From the NCBI RefSeq assembly GCF_900176515.1, contig NZ_FWXV01000006.1, positions 593,422 through 657,421 of the forward strand: a DNA stretch of 64,000 bases, written 5' to 3'. The stretch comes from Kibdelosporangium aridum. GTDB taxonomy: Bacteria > Actinomycetota > Actinomycetes > Mycobacteriales > Pseudonocardiaceae. Positions 41,360-49,117 of this stretch are shown piece by piece (within the stretch, counting starts at the first letter, position 1; each line of letters begins with the position of its first letter). Under the pieces are notes generated by a model. That model was not told where the DNA came from. It made no database searches and saw nothing but the letters and a program-made list of their open reading frames with translations. The position numbers and the translations under genes were made by a program.

Positions 41360-42412
41360 ATGGCGATCGACCTTCGTTCCGTGTCCCTTGTGACGACGCG
41401 CAAGCACCGCCCGGCCCGTGTCCTTGACCTTGTCCGTGCACGGGTCGACGAGGACGAATCCAGAACCGACGCCGTGCCACGGCTGGAGCGCCGGGTCGCC
41501 GATCTGCTGGGCAAGCCGGCCGCGGCGATGTTCCCGACCGGCACCATGGCCCAGCAGGTCGCCATGCGCATCCATGCCGACCGCCGCAACAGCAACATGA
41601 TCGCGTTCCACCCGCAGTGCCACATGGAAGTGCACGAGCACAAGGGTTACCAACTCGTGCACGGCCTGTCGGCCGTGCTGGTCGGCGACTACCACTCGCT
41701 GATCACGGTCGCCGATCTCGAAGCGATCAAGCAACCGGTTGCCGCGCTGCTGCTGGAGTTGCCGCAGCGGGACATCGGCGGCCTGTTACCCGCATGGGAA
41801 GAGCTGGTCGCACAGGTCGACTGGACGCGGGAACACGGTGTCGCGTCCCATATGGACGGTGCGAGGCTGTGGGAGGCGCAGCCGTACTACGGTCGCTCGC
41901 ACGCGGAGATCGCGGCGCTGTTCGACAGCGTGTACGTGTCCCTCTACAAAGGACTGATGGGGATCTCCGGCGCGCTGCTGGCCGGGGACGCCGAGTTCAT
42001 CGAGCACGCCAAGATCTGGCGCAACCGGCTCGGCGGCAACACCGCGGCGGCGTGGCCGATGGCGCTGGCGGGCGAGCGCGGCCTGGACGAACTCCTGCCG
42101 AGGATGCCGGAATTCCTGGTCAGGGCCCGCACTCTGGCCGGAATGCTAGCCGGCATCCCTGGCGTGCAGGTGGTGCCGGAACCGCCGCAGACGCCCTTGT
42201 TCCACGTCCACCTCGCAGCCCAGCCCGAACGGGTGCTTGAGCACGCCAAGCTGTTGGCCGAGAAGACCGGGCTGCGGGTGTTCGGTCAGGTGCGCCGCTC
42301 GGCGAACCCGATGACCTGCAGTTTCGAGATCACGGTCACCGAGCAGTTCGACGACGTCACCGACGCGGAAGTCCGCGACTTCGTCGGCGAGTTGATGCTG
42401 GCCGCGGGCTAG
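41360..42412 (+). CDS. Threonine aldolase family protein (beta-eliminating lyase)
   Basis: PLP-dependent fold-type I enzyme, 350 residues. The internal lysine is in VSLYKGLMGISGALL; AAMFPTGTMAQQVAMR, HPQCHMEVHE and HMDGARLWEA provide cofactor-binding positions of low-specificity threonine aldolases, which split L-allo-threonine or threonine to glycine and acetaldehyde. It ends five bases before the convergent padR gene. Confidence 0.88.
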   Translation: MAIDLRSVSLVTTRKHRPARVLDLVRARVDEDESRTDAVPRLERRVADLLGKPAAAMFPTGTMAQQVAMRIHADRRNSNMIAFHPQCHMEVHEHKGYQLVHGLSAVLVGDYHSLITVADLEAIKQPVAALLLELPQRDIGGLLPAWEELVAQVDWTREHGVASHMDGARLWEAQPYYGRSHAEIAALFDSVYVSLYKGLMGISGALLAGDAEFIEHAKIWRNRLGGNTAAAWPMALAGERGLDELLPRMPEFLVRARTLAGMLAGIPGVQVVPEPPQTPLFHVHLAAQPERVLEHAKLLAEKTGLRVFGQVRRSANPMTCSFEITVTEQFDDVTDAEVRDFVGELMLAAG

Positions 42413-42417
42413 CGGGC

Positions 42418-42981
42418 TCACTCGCTCGAGCCCAGGATCGCGTAGATCGCGCGCCTGGTCTCGTTCAGCGTGTCGATCGCACGGGCCTTCTGCGTGTCGG
42501 TCGCGGCCTGCGACACCTGCGCGACCGCTGAGACCAGTTGGTGCAGTGCGGTGTGCAGTTCGATTTCCTGCTCGCCGACCTCGTCGGTGACCTGCTGCCA
42601 CGGCGGGGTCTGCTGCTGCTCGGCCTGTACGCGGCCTTCGTCGGTCAGCATGTACTGACGCTGGTTGCCCGTGCCGCCTTCCTGGCTGAGCAGGCCGCGA
42701 TCGGTCAGCATCTGCAAGGTCGGGTAGACCGAGCCAGGACTCGGCCGCCAGTAACCGCCGCTGCGCTCGTTGATCTCCTGGATGATCTCGTAGCCGTGCA
42801 TGGGGCGCTCAGCGAGCAACGCCAGCACGGCCGCCTGTACGTCGCCACGGCCACGCCTGTGGCCCCGGCCGCGTCGTGGGCCCCGGCCGAATTCGCGTTC
42901 GAAGCCGAACCCTGGTGGGAATGGCCCTCGCCGGCCCCGGCCGCCGTGCCGTCGCATGTCGAAATCGTGTGGGTGATGCAT
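42418..42981 (-). CDS. PadR family transcriptional regulator
   Basis: A 187-residue repressor. The first 45 residues are rich in His, Arg, Gly and Pro; then comes the PadR winged helix (VLALLAERPMHGYEIIQEI, WRPSPGSVYPTLQMLTDRGLL) and a C-terminal dimerisation helix. ATG 42981 lies behind AGGAGAG. The gene is divergent from a TetR gene; palindromes between the two (43005-43038) are candidate operators. PadR proteins often control drug-efflux genes. Confidence 0.9.
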   Translation of the reverse strand: MHHPHDFDMRRHGGRGRRGPFPPGFGFEREFGRGPRRGRGHRRGRGDVQAAVLALLAERPMHGYEIIQEINERSGGYWRPSPGSVYPTLQMLTDRGLLSQEGGTGNQRQYMLTDEGRVQAEQQQTPPWQQVTDEVGEQEIELHTALHQLVSAVAQVSQAATDTQKARAIDTLNETRRAIYAILGSSE

Positions 42982-43004
42982 GGTTTCTCTCCTTAGTGAG
43001 TCAG

Positions 43005-43038
43005 TCGGGATCTATCCCGATGCGTCAACGATATATCG
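43005..43038. promoter_or_regulatory. Two palindromes upstream of padR
   Basis: TCGGGAT-CT-ATCCCGA (43005-43020) and CGATATATCG (43029-43038) are perfect palindromes in the padR/tetR spacer. The second overlaps a possible -10 element (TATCGT on the minus strand) with TTGCAT 17 bases upstream. They suit autoregulation by PadR. Confidence 0.45.
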
Positions 43039-43063
43039 GAACCGATCGCGATGCAACACAACT

Positions 43064-43099
43064 TTGCCGACCAAGAGGTGAGTGAGTACTCTCTCACCT
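43064..43099 (+). promoter_or_regulatory. tetR promoter with 24-bp near-perfect operator
   Basis: A 24-bp palindrome at 43076-43099 has outer arms AGGTGAG and CTCACCT and core GAGTACTC, with only one mismatched pair. It covers a possible -10 (TACTCT, 43087-43092) placed 17 bases from TTGCCG (43064-43069), and ends one base before the tetR ATG. Transcription would then begin at or next to the ATG, giving a leaderless mRNA. Confidence 0.6.
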
Positions 43100-43690
43100 A
43101 TGCAGACGGCCAAAGAACGGATCGTCCGGGTGGCGATCCCGTTGTTCGCGGAACAGGGCTACGCGGGCACGAGCGTCGCGGACATCCAGCGCGCGGCTGG
43201 GCTCGCACCCGGCTCAGGCGCGCTGTACAAGCACTTCCGGTCCAAGCAGGAAGTGCTGGCCGCCGCGATCGACTGGCACATCGCGGACTTCGAGCGCACC
43301 AGTGTGCTGCTGGTGTCCTCGTTGCCGAAGGATCCGGTCGCCGCGTTGAAGATCATCACCGAGCAGCTGATCGGCTCACTGGACGCGAACGCGCAGCTGA
43401 TCCGGATCACGTTGCGGGACTTGGACGCTCGCCCGGAGCTGGCCGACAAGATCGCCATACGCATGCTGGGCGCGCTGCACGACGCGATGCGGTCCTGGCT
43501 GGACAAAGCCGTCGCCGACGGTGGTCTACGCCCGCACGACACGGAAGCCGTCGCGGCGCTGCTGTTCTCCGCGATCTCCTACTACCCGGTCGTCGACATC
43601 CTGCTCGGGCAACCGCCGGCGAAGATCGAGCCCGACCGGACTATCGCCGCGCTGGTTGATCTGCTGGCGAAAGGGCTCGTGGCAGCCTGA
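43100..43690 (+). CDS. TetR family transcriptional regulator
   Basis: A 196-residue repressor with helix-turn-helix GYAGTSVADIQRAAGLAPGS and LYKHFRSKQEVLAAAI, then a ligand-binding domain. ATG 43100 is preferred over GTG 43082 because the latter lies inside the operator palindrome. The gene probably represses itself through that operator. Its 3' end overlaps the convergent histidine kinase gene by 50 bp. Confidence 0.9.
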   Translation: MQTAKERIVRVAIPLFAEQGYAGTSVADIQRAAGLAPGSGALYKHFRSKQEVLAAAIDWHIADFERTSVLLVSSLPKDPVAALKIITEQLIGSLDANAQLIRITLRDLDARPELADKIAIRMLGALHDAMRSWLDKAVADGGLRPHDTEAVAALLFSAISYYPVVDILLGQPPAKIEPDRTIAALVDLLAKGLVAA

Positions 43691-44867
43691 GTGTCACGTC
43701 AAGGCCGCCGTCCGAGCGTGGCGACGCCTCCACGTCGCCCTGATGCGCCCGGCTGATCGCGCGTGCGATCGACAGCCCCAGCCCGAACCCGCGTTCACCC
43801 GCGGTGCGTTCCCGCTCAAGCCGGCGGAACGGCTGGAACAGCACGTCGATCTCGTACGGCCGGACGACCGGCCCGGAATTGCTCACGGTGACCGTGCTCC
43901 ACCCGTTCTCCGACCCGGTTCGCACACTGATCCAGCCGTCCGGGACGTTGTGCCGGATGGCGTTCTCAACGAGGTTCTGGGTCAGCCGTTCGATCATCAC
44001 CGCGTCGCCGACCACGGGCGCTGGCGGCAGTACGGCGATGCGGATGTCCACGCCCGCGTCGCGCGCGGCGGGTGCGAGCTGGTCGATCACGTGGTCGGTG
44101 ACGTCGGCCAGGTCGAGCGGACTGCGTTCGACTGGTTCGTTCGAGCTGTCGGCCAGGGTGAGCAGGCCGTCGATGAGCCGCTCGTGCCTGGCGTTGATCT
44201 CCAGCAACGACTCGCCCATCCGAACCGCGTCCTGCGAGGTCCCGGGTCTGGTGATGGTGATCTCGATCAGCGCCCGCTTCACCGCCAGCGGTGTGCGCAT
44301 CTCGTGGGACGCGTTCGCGATGAACCGCTGTTGCCCGTCGAACGAGCGGTCGAGGCGTTCCAGCATCGTGTTGAAGGTCTGCGCCAGCTCGGTCACCTCG
44401 TCCCGGGGACCGCTGTGCGTGATGCGTTCCTGCAGGCCACGGCTGGCGTCCGAGGCCGCGATCCGCTTGGCCGTCTCAGTGATCTTGTGCACGGGCTGCA
44501 AAGCGCGCCTGGCCAGCAGCCAGCCGAGCGCCGCGGCGACCAGCCCGACCCCGATCAGGGTGACGACGCCCTGCGTGAGAAGTGAATTGAGGATGTCCTG
44601 GCGTTGCTGCTCCTGCGCCACCCTGATGCTGTCGACCAGTTGCGCGAACTCGGCGCTGCTCTGCCCGTTCGGCAGCACCCCGAGGCGGCTCAACGTCACG
44701 CGGATCGCGTCCGAGTTGGGGACGTCCATCTGCGACCGGTTGAGGATCTGCCAGACCAGCAGGTACATCAGCGTCAACAGGATCGCGCCCGCCGCGAAGA
44801 ACAGCGAGCCGTACAGCGCGGTCAGCCGGCCGCGGATCGTCCAGTTGCGCAGCAGAAGGCGGTTCAT
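43641..44867 (-). CDS. Two-component sensor histidine kinase
   Basis: A 408-residue membrane kinase: a first transmembrane helix (about 14-36), an extracytoplasmic loop of about 75 residues, a second helix (about 110-130), HAMP, a DHp domain with the phosphorylated His in NASHEMRTPLAVKRAL, and an HATPase domain with the N box NLVENAIRHN and G boxes GFGLGLSIARAI. It overlaps the regulator gene upstream by 4 bp. The signal is probably sensed outside the membrane, perhaps by the divergently encoded efflux/lipoprotein system. Confidence 0.93.
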   Translation of the reverse strand: MNRLLLRNWTIRGRLTALYGSLFFAAGAILLTLMYLLVWQILNRSQMDVPNSDAIRVTLSRLGVLPNGQSSAEFAQLVDSIRVAQEQQRQDILNSLLTQGVVTLIGVGLVAAALGWLLARRALQPVHKITETAKRIAASDASRGLQERITHSGPRDEVTELAQTFNTMLERLDRSFDGQQRFIANASHEMRTPLAVKRALIEITITRPGTSQDAVRMGESLLEINARHERLIDGLLTLADSSNEPVERSPLDLADVTDHVIDQLAPAARDAGVDIRIAVLPPAPVVGDAVMIERLTQNLVENAIRHNVPDGWISVRTGSENGWSTVTVSNSGPVVRPYEIDVLFQPFRRLERERTAGERGFGLGLSIARAISRAHQGDVEASPRSDGGLDVTLRLPRALSPADQPARR

Positions 44868-45514
44868 CGGATCCGGTATCCCACGCCTGCGACCGTTTCC
44901 ACGATCGGCGGATCACCGAGTTTGCGCCGCAGCTTCATCATGGTCACCCGCACGACATTGGTGAACGGATCGATGTGTTCATCCCATACCTTTTCCAATA
45001 GGTGCTCCGTGGACACGACCGCGCCGTCGGCACGGACGAGCTCGGTGAGCAACGCGAATTCCTTGTTCGCCAACGTGATCGCCTGGCCGTCCCGGCTGAC
45101 CTCGCGCCTGCCCGGGTCGATCCGCAGCCCGGCGCGTTGCAACACCGGAGGCGCGGCCGGCCTGGTCCGGCGCAGCAAGGCGTGTACACGCGCGGACAGT
45201 TCCACGAAGGCGAACGGCTTGGGCAGGTAGTCGTCGGCGCCCAAGCCGAGCCCCGCGACCCGGTCACGGACCCCTGAAGCAGCCGTGAGCATGAGGATGC
45301 GCGTCTCACCGCCCGCGACCGAGCGGCACACCTCGTCGCCGTGCACGACCGGGATATCACGATCCAGCACGACCACGTCGTAGGAGTTCACGGCGAGTCG
45401 CTCCAGCGCTAGGTCCCCGCGATGCACGACGTCCACAGCGAACGCCTCACGCCGCAGCCACTCGGCGATCGCGTCCGCGAGGATCGGCTCGTCCTCGACC
45501 ACCAGAACTCGCAT
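44864..45514 (-). CDS. OmpR-type response regulator
   Basis: A 216-residue regulator. The receiver has acidic pocket EDE near residue 7-9, phospho-acceptor Asp51 (VVVLDRDIP) and the conserved Lys in YLPKPF; the winged-helix output domain ends with VRVTMMKLRRKLGDPPIVETV and GVGYRIR. It is the partner of the following kinase. It is divergent from the lipoprotein/ABC efflux operon, whose control region has repeated GTTA motifs. Confidence 0.94.
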   Translation of the reverse strand: MRVLVVEDEPILADAIAEWLRREAFAVDVVHRGDLALERLAVNSYDVVVLDRDIPVVHGDEVCRSVAGGETRILMLTAASGVRDRVAGLGLGADDYLPKPFAFVELSARVHALLRRTRPAAPPVLQRAGLRIDPGRREVSRDGQAITLANKEFALLTELVRADGAVVSTEHLLEKVWDEHIDPFTNVVRVTMMKLRRKLGDPPIVETVAGVGYRIR

Positions 45515-45536
45515 GTACCCATCATCCGCGAGACGG

Positions 45537-45586
45537 CCATAACGTGACCGTTAACTCCAGCCAATCGAGTTACGCGCGGGTTATGG
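45537..45586. promoter_or_regulatory. Candidate response-regulator site
   Basis: Between the regulator and lipoprotein genes, CCATAAC (45537-45543) and GTTATGG (45580-45586) form perfect inverted arms, and GTTA repeats occur in direct orientation at 45550, 45569 and 45580. OmpR-type regulators commonly bind such repeats. It is near the presumed promoters of both transcripts. Confidence 0.4.
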
Positions 45587-45608
45587 CCACCCTGCTCGAC
45601 TGGCAACC

Positions 45609-46133
45609 ATGCGACGGATCATCACTGCGATAACCCTCCTGCTGCTCCTCGGTGCGTGCGGCAGTGAAGGGAACTCCAATCAAGGGATCGCCTCAGCAGG
45701 CGGCAACAGCTCCGGCGCCCCGCCGACAAGCACGACGCAGTCCGGCAGCACCGATGAGCAGATGCAGAAGTTCGCCAAGTGCATGCGGGACAACGGTGTC
45801 GACGTTCCTGACCCGGACCCGAACGGCGGCGGGGGCGCCTGGGACGAGTCGAAGATCGACCGCAACAGCCCCGCGTTCCAGAAGGCCATGGAGGCGTGCA
45901 AGCAGTTCCTGCCCGGCGGCGGCGATCTGTCCAAGCTCGACCCGAAGCTGATCGACCAGCTCCGCGCGCTGACGCAGTGCCTGCGGGACAACGGGATCGA
46001 CGTACCCGACCCGGACCCGAACAGCCCGAACCTCGGCTTGGGCGCGTTGCAGGGCATCGACCGTGACAGCCCGGCCTTCAAGAAGGCGATGGACGCGTGC
46101 CAGGACAAGGTTCCGGGACGGCTGGGCCGATGA
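45609..46133 (+). CDS. Lipoprotein with duplicated CxRDNGxDVPDPDP module
   Basis: A 174-residue exported protein with a lipobox (LLLLLGAC; lipidated Cys near residue 17). After a Ser/Thr/Gly linker there are two copies of a roughly 50-residue module: CMRDNGVDVPDPDP...SPAFQKAMEAC and CLRDNGIDVPDPDP...SPAFKKAMDAC. Each module has two Cys that may pair. Proteins of this type occur next to MacB-like efflux genes in actinobacteria, but the function is unknown. Its stop overlaps the adaptor start. Confidence 0.78.
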   Translation: MRRIITAITLLLLLGACGSEGNSNQGIASAGGNSSGAPPTSTTQSGSTDEQMQKFAKCMRDNGVDVPDPDPNGGGGAWDESKIDRNSPAFQKAMEACKQFLPGGGDLSKLDPKLIDQLRALTQCLRDNGIDVPDPDPNSPNLGLGALQGIDRDSPAFKKAMDACQDKVPGRLGR

Positions 46134-47188
46134 AACGCGCTACTCGCATGGCTGTCGGACTGGGTGCGGCCGTTGTCGTGGTTGGCGCTGGGGGTGTTGC
46201 GGCGTTCGGGTTCGGTGGAACGGACGCGGCGCCGCCACCGTCCACCGGGCTGCCGCCGAGCAGCGCCAAGGTCACGTCGACCACGCTGACCAGCACCGAG
46301 AAGGTGTCCGGGACCTTGGGCTACGGCACGCAGCACCCGTTGATGCGAACCGCTCCGGGGACCGTGACGTGGCTGCCCGCGGCGGGTGAGGTGATCACTC
46401 GGGGCGAGAACGTGTATTCGGTCGACGATCTGCCGGTTCCGGCGTTCTACGGGAGCATTCCGCCGTATCGGGTGTTGAAGTCCGGTGTCGACGGCAACGA
46501 CGTCAAGCAGTTCGAGGAGAACCTGCAGGCGTTGGGCTACAAGGGGTTCACCGTCGACAACGAGTTCACCTCGGCCACTGCGACCGCGGTGAAGCAGTGG
46601 CAGGAGGACCTCGGCAAGCCGGAGAACGGCACGGTGCAGACGTCGGACATCGTGGTCGTGCCCGGCGAGATCCGGGTCGCGGAGTTGCTGACCCAGGTCG
46701 GGGGACCGGCGAACGGCCAGGTGATGAAGTACACGGGGACGACAAGGACCGTCACCGTCCAGCTCGACGTGGCCAAGCAACACCTTGTCAACCAAGGGAT
46801 CTCGGCCACTGTGACGTTTCCGGACGGCAAGTCGGTCGGTGGCACGGTCGCGTCCGTCGGCAGTGTCGCGGTCGCCCAGCCCGCGCAGCAGGGCAGCGCC
46901 ACCACGAGCACGATCGAAGTCGTTGTGACGCTTGCTGATCAAGCCGCGGCAGGCAGGCTGGACTCGGCGCCGGTCGACGTCACGCTGGTGTCCGACAAGC
47001 GGGAGAACGTGCTCGCCGTGCCCGTCGGCGCGTTGGTCGCCCTGGCTGAAGGCGGTTACGGAGTCCAGGTCCTCGACGGTGCTACCAGCAGGTATGTCGC
47101 GGTTGAGACCGGCATGTTCGCCGACGGCAAGGTGGAGATCCGAGGGACGGGGATCAGCGCGGGAACGGTTGTGGGAGTGCCGAAGTGA
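46130..47188 (+). CDS. Efflux adaptor with peptidoglycan-binding domain
   Basis: A 352-residue membrane-anchored adaptor (HlyD/MacA-like). One N-terminal transmembrane helix (MAVGLGAAVVVVGAGGVAAF) is followed by a short beta region, a PG_binding_1 domain (VKQFEENLQALGYKGF, TATAVKQWQEDLG; about residues 115-165) and beta-barrel regions ending LAVPVGALVALAEGGYGVQV. It likely links the ABC permease to the wall. Both ends overlap neighbouring genes by 4 bp. Confidence 0.85.
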   Translation: MKRATRMAVGLGAAVVVVGAGGVAAFGFGGTDAAPPPSTGLPPSSAKVTSTTLTSTEKVSGTLGYGTQHPLMRTAPGTVTWLPAAGEVITRGENVYSVDDLPVPAFYGSIPPYRVLKSGVDGNDVKQFEENLQALGYKGFTVDNEFTSATATAVKQWQEDLGKPENGTVQTSDIVVVPGEIRVAELLTQVGGPANGQVMKYTGTTRTVTVQLDVAKQHLVNQGISATVTFPDGKSVGGTVASVGSVAVAQPAQQGSATTSTIEVVVTLADQAAAGRLDSAPVDVTLVSDKRENVLAVPVGALVALAEGGYGVQVLDGATSRYVAVETGMFADGKVEIRGTGISAGTVVGVPK

Positions 47189-47859
47189 CCCCGGTCGTCG
47201 AGCTTCGCGGTGTCAGCAGGGTGTATCCGGGCGGTGTGACGGCGTTGCGAGAGGTCAGCGTGGCCATCGGGCGTGGCGAGCTGGTCGGGATCGTCGGGCC
47301 GTCAGGTTCAGGGAAGTCGACCATGCTCAACATGATCGGAACGCTGGACCGGCCGAGCGCGGGATCCGTCCACGTCGAGGAGTACGACGTGCATTCACTG
47401 AGCGACCGTGAGCTGTCCGCGCTCAGGGCGCGCGTGCTCGGATTCGTGTTCCAGCAGTTCCACCTGGCTGCCGGGGTGTCCGCTTTGGACAATGTGGCCG
47501 ACGGTCTGCTCTACACCGGAACGAATTTGCGGGAACGCAGACGTCAGGCCAGAGAAGCTCTCGGCAGGGTCGGGCTGGGGCATCGGGTGGACCACCAGCC
47601 GCACGAGATGTCCGGTGGCGAACGGCAACGTGTCGCGATCGCTCGTGCGGTCGTTGGTGAACCGGCATTGCTGCTGGCCGACGAGCCGACCGGCAATCTC
47701 GACACGCAGTCCGGCGCCGGTGTGATCGCGTTGCTGCGTGAACTGAACGCGGCGGGCACAACGGTTGTGATCATCACCCATGACCGCGACATCGCGGCCG
47801 GTCTGCCACGCCAGGTGGACATGCGCGACGGCGAGATCGTGGGTGATCACCGTGGCTGA
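47185..47859 (+). CDS. ABC transporter ATP-binding protein (MacB/LolD type)
   Basis: A 224-residue ATPase with Walker A GPSGSGKST, the Q-loop FVFQQFHL, signature MSGGERQRVAIARA, Walker B LLLADEPTGNLD and the H-loop His in VIITHDRD. It belongs to the lipoprotein-release/macrolide-efflux class that works with FtsX-like permeases by mechanotransmission. It is encoded between adaptor and permease with overlapping ends. Confidence 0.94.
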   Translation: MTPVVELRGVSRVYPGGVTALREVSVAIGRGELVGIVGPSGSGKSTMLNMIGTLDRPSAGSVHVEEYDVHSLSDRELSALRARVLGFVFQQFHLAAGVSALDNVADGLLYTGTNLRERRRQAREALGRVGLGHRVDHQPHEMSGGERQRVAIARAVVGEPALLLADEPTGNLDTQSGAGVIALLRELNAAGTTVVIITHDRDIAAGLPRQVDMRDGEIVGDHRG

Positions 47860-49051
47860 CCTGCGACCAGCGCGGCTGAGCGTGCGTGACGTGCTTCGAG
47901 TGGGCGGAGCGGGGCTGCGGGCCAGGCCACTGCGGGTGTTCCTGTCCGCACTGGGCATCGCGATCGGGATCGCCGCGATGATCTCGGTCGTCGGGATCTC
48001 CACGTCCAGCCGGGAGAACCTGGACCGCCAACTGGCCGCGCTCGGCACCAACCTGCTCACCGTCGGCCCCGGCCAGTCGCTGTTCGGCGAGCAGAGCCAC
48101 CTGCCGGACTCGTCGATCGGCATGATCGACCGGATCGAGCCGGTGCTGTCCACGTCGGCGACCGGAAAAGTGGTCGGTGCCAAGGTGTACCGCAACGACC
48201 GGATCCCGGAGACGCAGTCAGGCGGCATCGCCGTCCTGGCCACAAGGCCGGATCTGCCAGACACGGTCGGCGCGACGGTGACGAGCGGCGCGTTCCTCAA
48301 CGAAGCCAACGCGCGTTATCCCGCGGTTGTGCTTGGTCACAGAACGGCGGAACGCCTCGGCGTCGGTGTTGCCGGGCCAGATCAGCGCGTCTACCTCGGC
48401 GATCAGTGGTTCACGGTGGTCGGCGTGCTGAACCCTGTGCCGCTCGCGCCCGAGCTGGACACTGCGGCGTTGATCGGCTGGCCGATCGCCGAACAGTCGC
48501 TGAAGTTCGACGGTTACGCCACGACTGTCTACACGCGAACGCGTGAAGACGCCGTCGAAGCCGTGCAGGCAGTTCTCGCGGCGACGGCGAACCCGGAGAA
48601 CCCCAACGAGGTCTCGGTGTCCCGGCCGTCCGACGCGTTGGCCGCCAAGCAAGCGACCGATCAGACCCTGAACGGGTTGCTGCTGGGCCTTGGCGCGGTC
48701 GCCTTGCTGGTCGGTGGCGTGGGTGTGGCCAATACGATGGTCATCTCCGTACTGGAACGCCGGGCTGAGATCGGTCTGCGGCGGTCACTCGGCGCGACCC
48801 GTGGCCAAGTGCGGATCCAGTTTCTCGCGGAGTCGTTGCTGCTGTCGGCTTTGGGTGGGCTCGGTGGTGTGCTGCTCGGTGTCGTGGTGACTGTTTCATA
48901 TGCGGCGTACCAGGATTGGCCTTCGGTCGTACCGGCTTGGGCATCCGCGGGCGGCGTGGTCGCGACGATGATCATCGGCATGGTCGCGGGGCTCTATCCG
49001 GCGATCAGGGCAAGCCGATTGTCACCGACTGAAGCGTTGGCGACGCCCTGA
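47852..49051 (+). CDS. MacB/FtsX-type ABC permease
   Basis: A 399-residue permease: an N-terminal transmembrane helix (VFLSALGIAIGIAAMISVVG), a large extracytoplasmic domain (about residues 55-270) and three C-terminal helices (LLGLGAVALLVGGVGVANTM, LLSALGGLGGVLLGVVV, VVATMIIGMVAGLYP), followed by the family ending A-R-L-P-T-E-A-L (here RASRLSPTEALATP). GTG 47852 overlaps the ATPase gene by 8 bp. Export of a peptide, lipid or drug is expected. Confidence 0.92.
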   Translation: MADLRPARLSVRDVLRVGGAGLRARPLRVFLSALGIAIGIAAMISVVGISTSSRENLDRQLAALGTNLLTVGPGQSLFGEQSHLPDSSIGMIDRIEPVLSTSATGKVVGAKVYRNDRIPETQSGGIAVLATRPDLPDTVGATVTSGAFLNEANARYPAVVLGHRTAERLGVGVAGPDQRVYLGDQWFTVVGVLNPVPLAPELDTAALIGWPIAEQSLKFDGYATTVYTRTREDAVEAVQAVLAATANPENPNEVSVSRPSDALAAKQATDQTLNGLLLGLGAVALLVGGVGVANTMVISVLERRAEIGLRRSLGATRGQVRIQFLAESLLLSALGGLGGVLLGVVVTVSYAAYQDWPSVVPAWASAGGVVATMIIGMVAGLYPAIRASRLSPTEALATP

Positions 49052-49117
49052 CACCCGAACAGGCGAATTGATCCCGGAACCGAGTACAGCGCCATCGCGG
49101 GTGGGTAAAAAAGAAGT

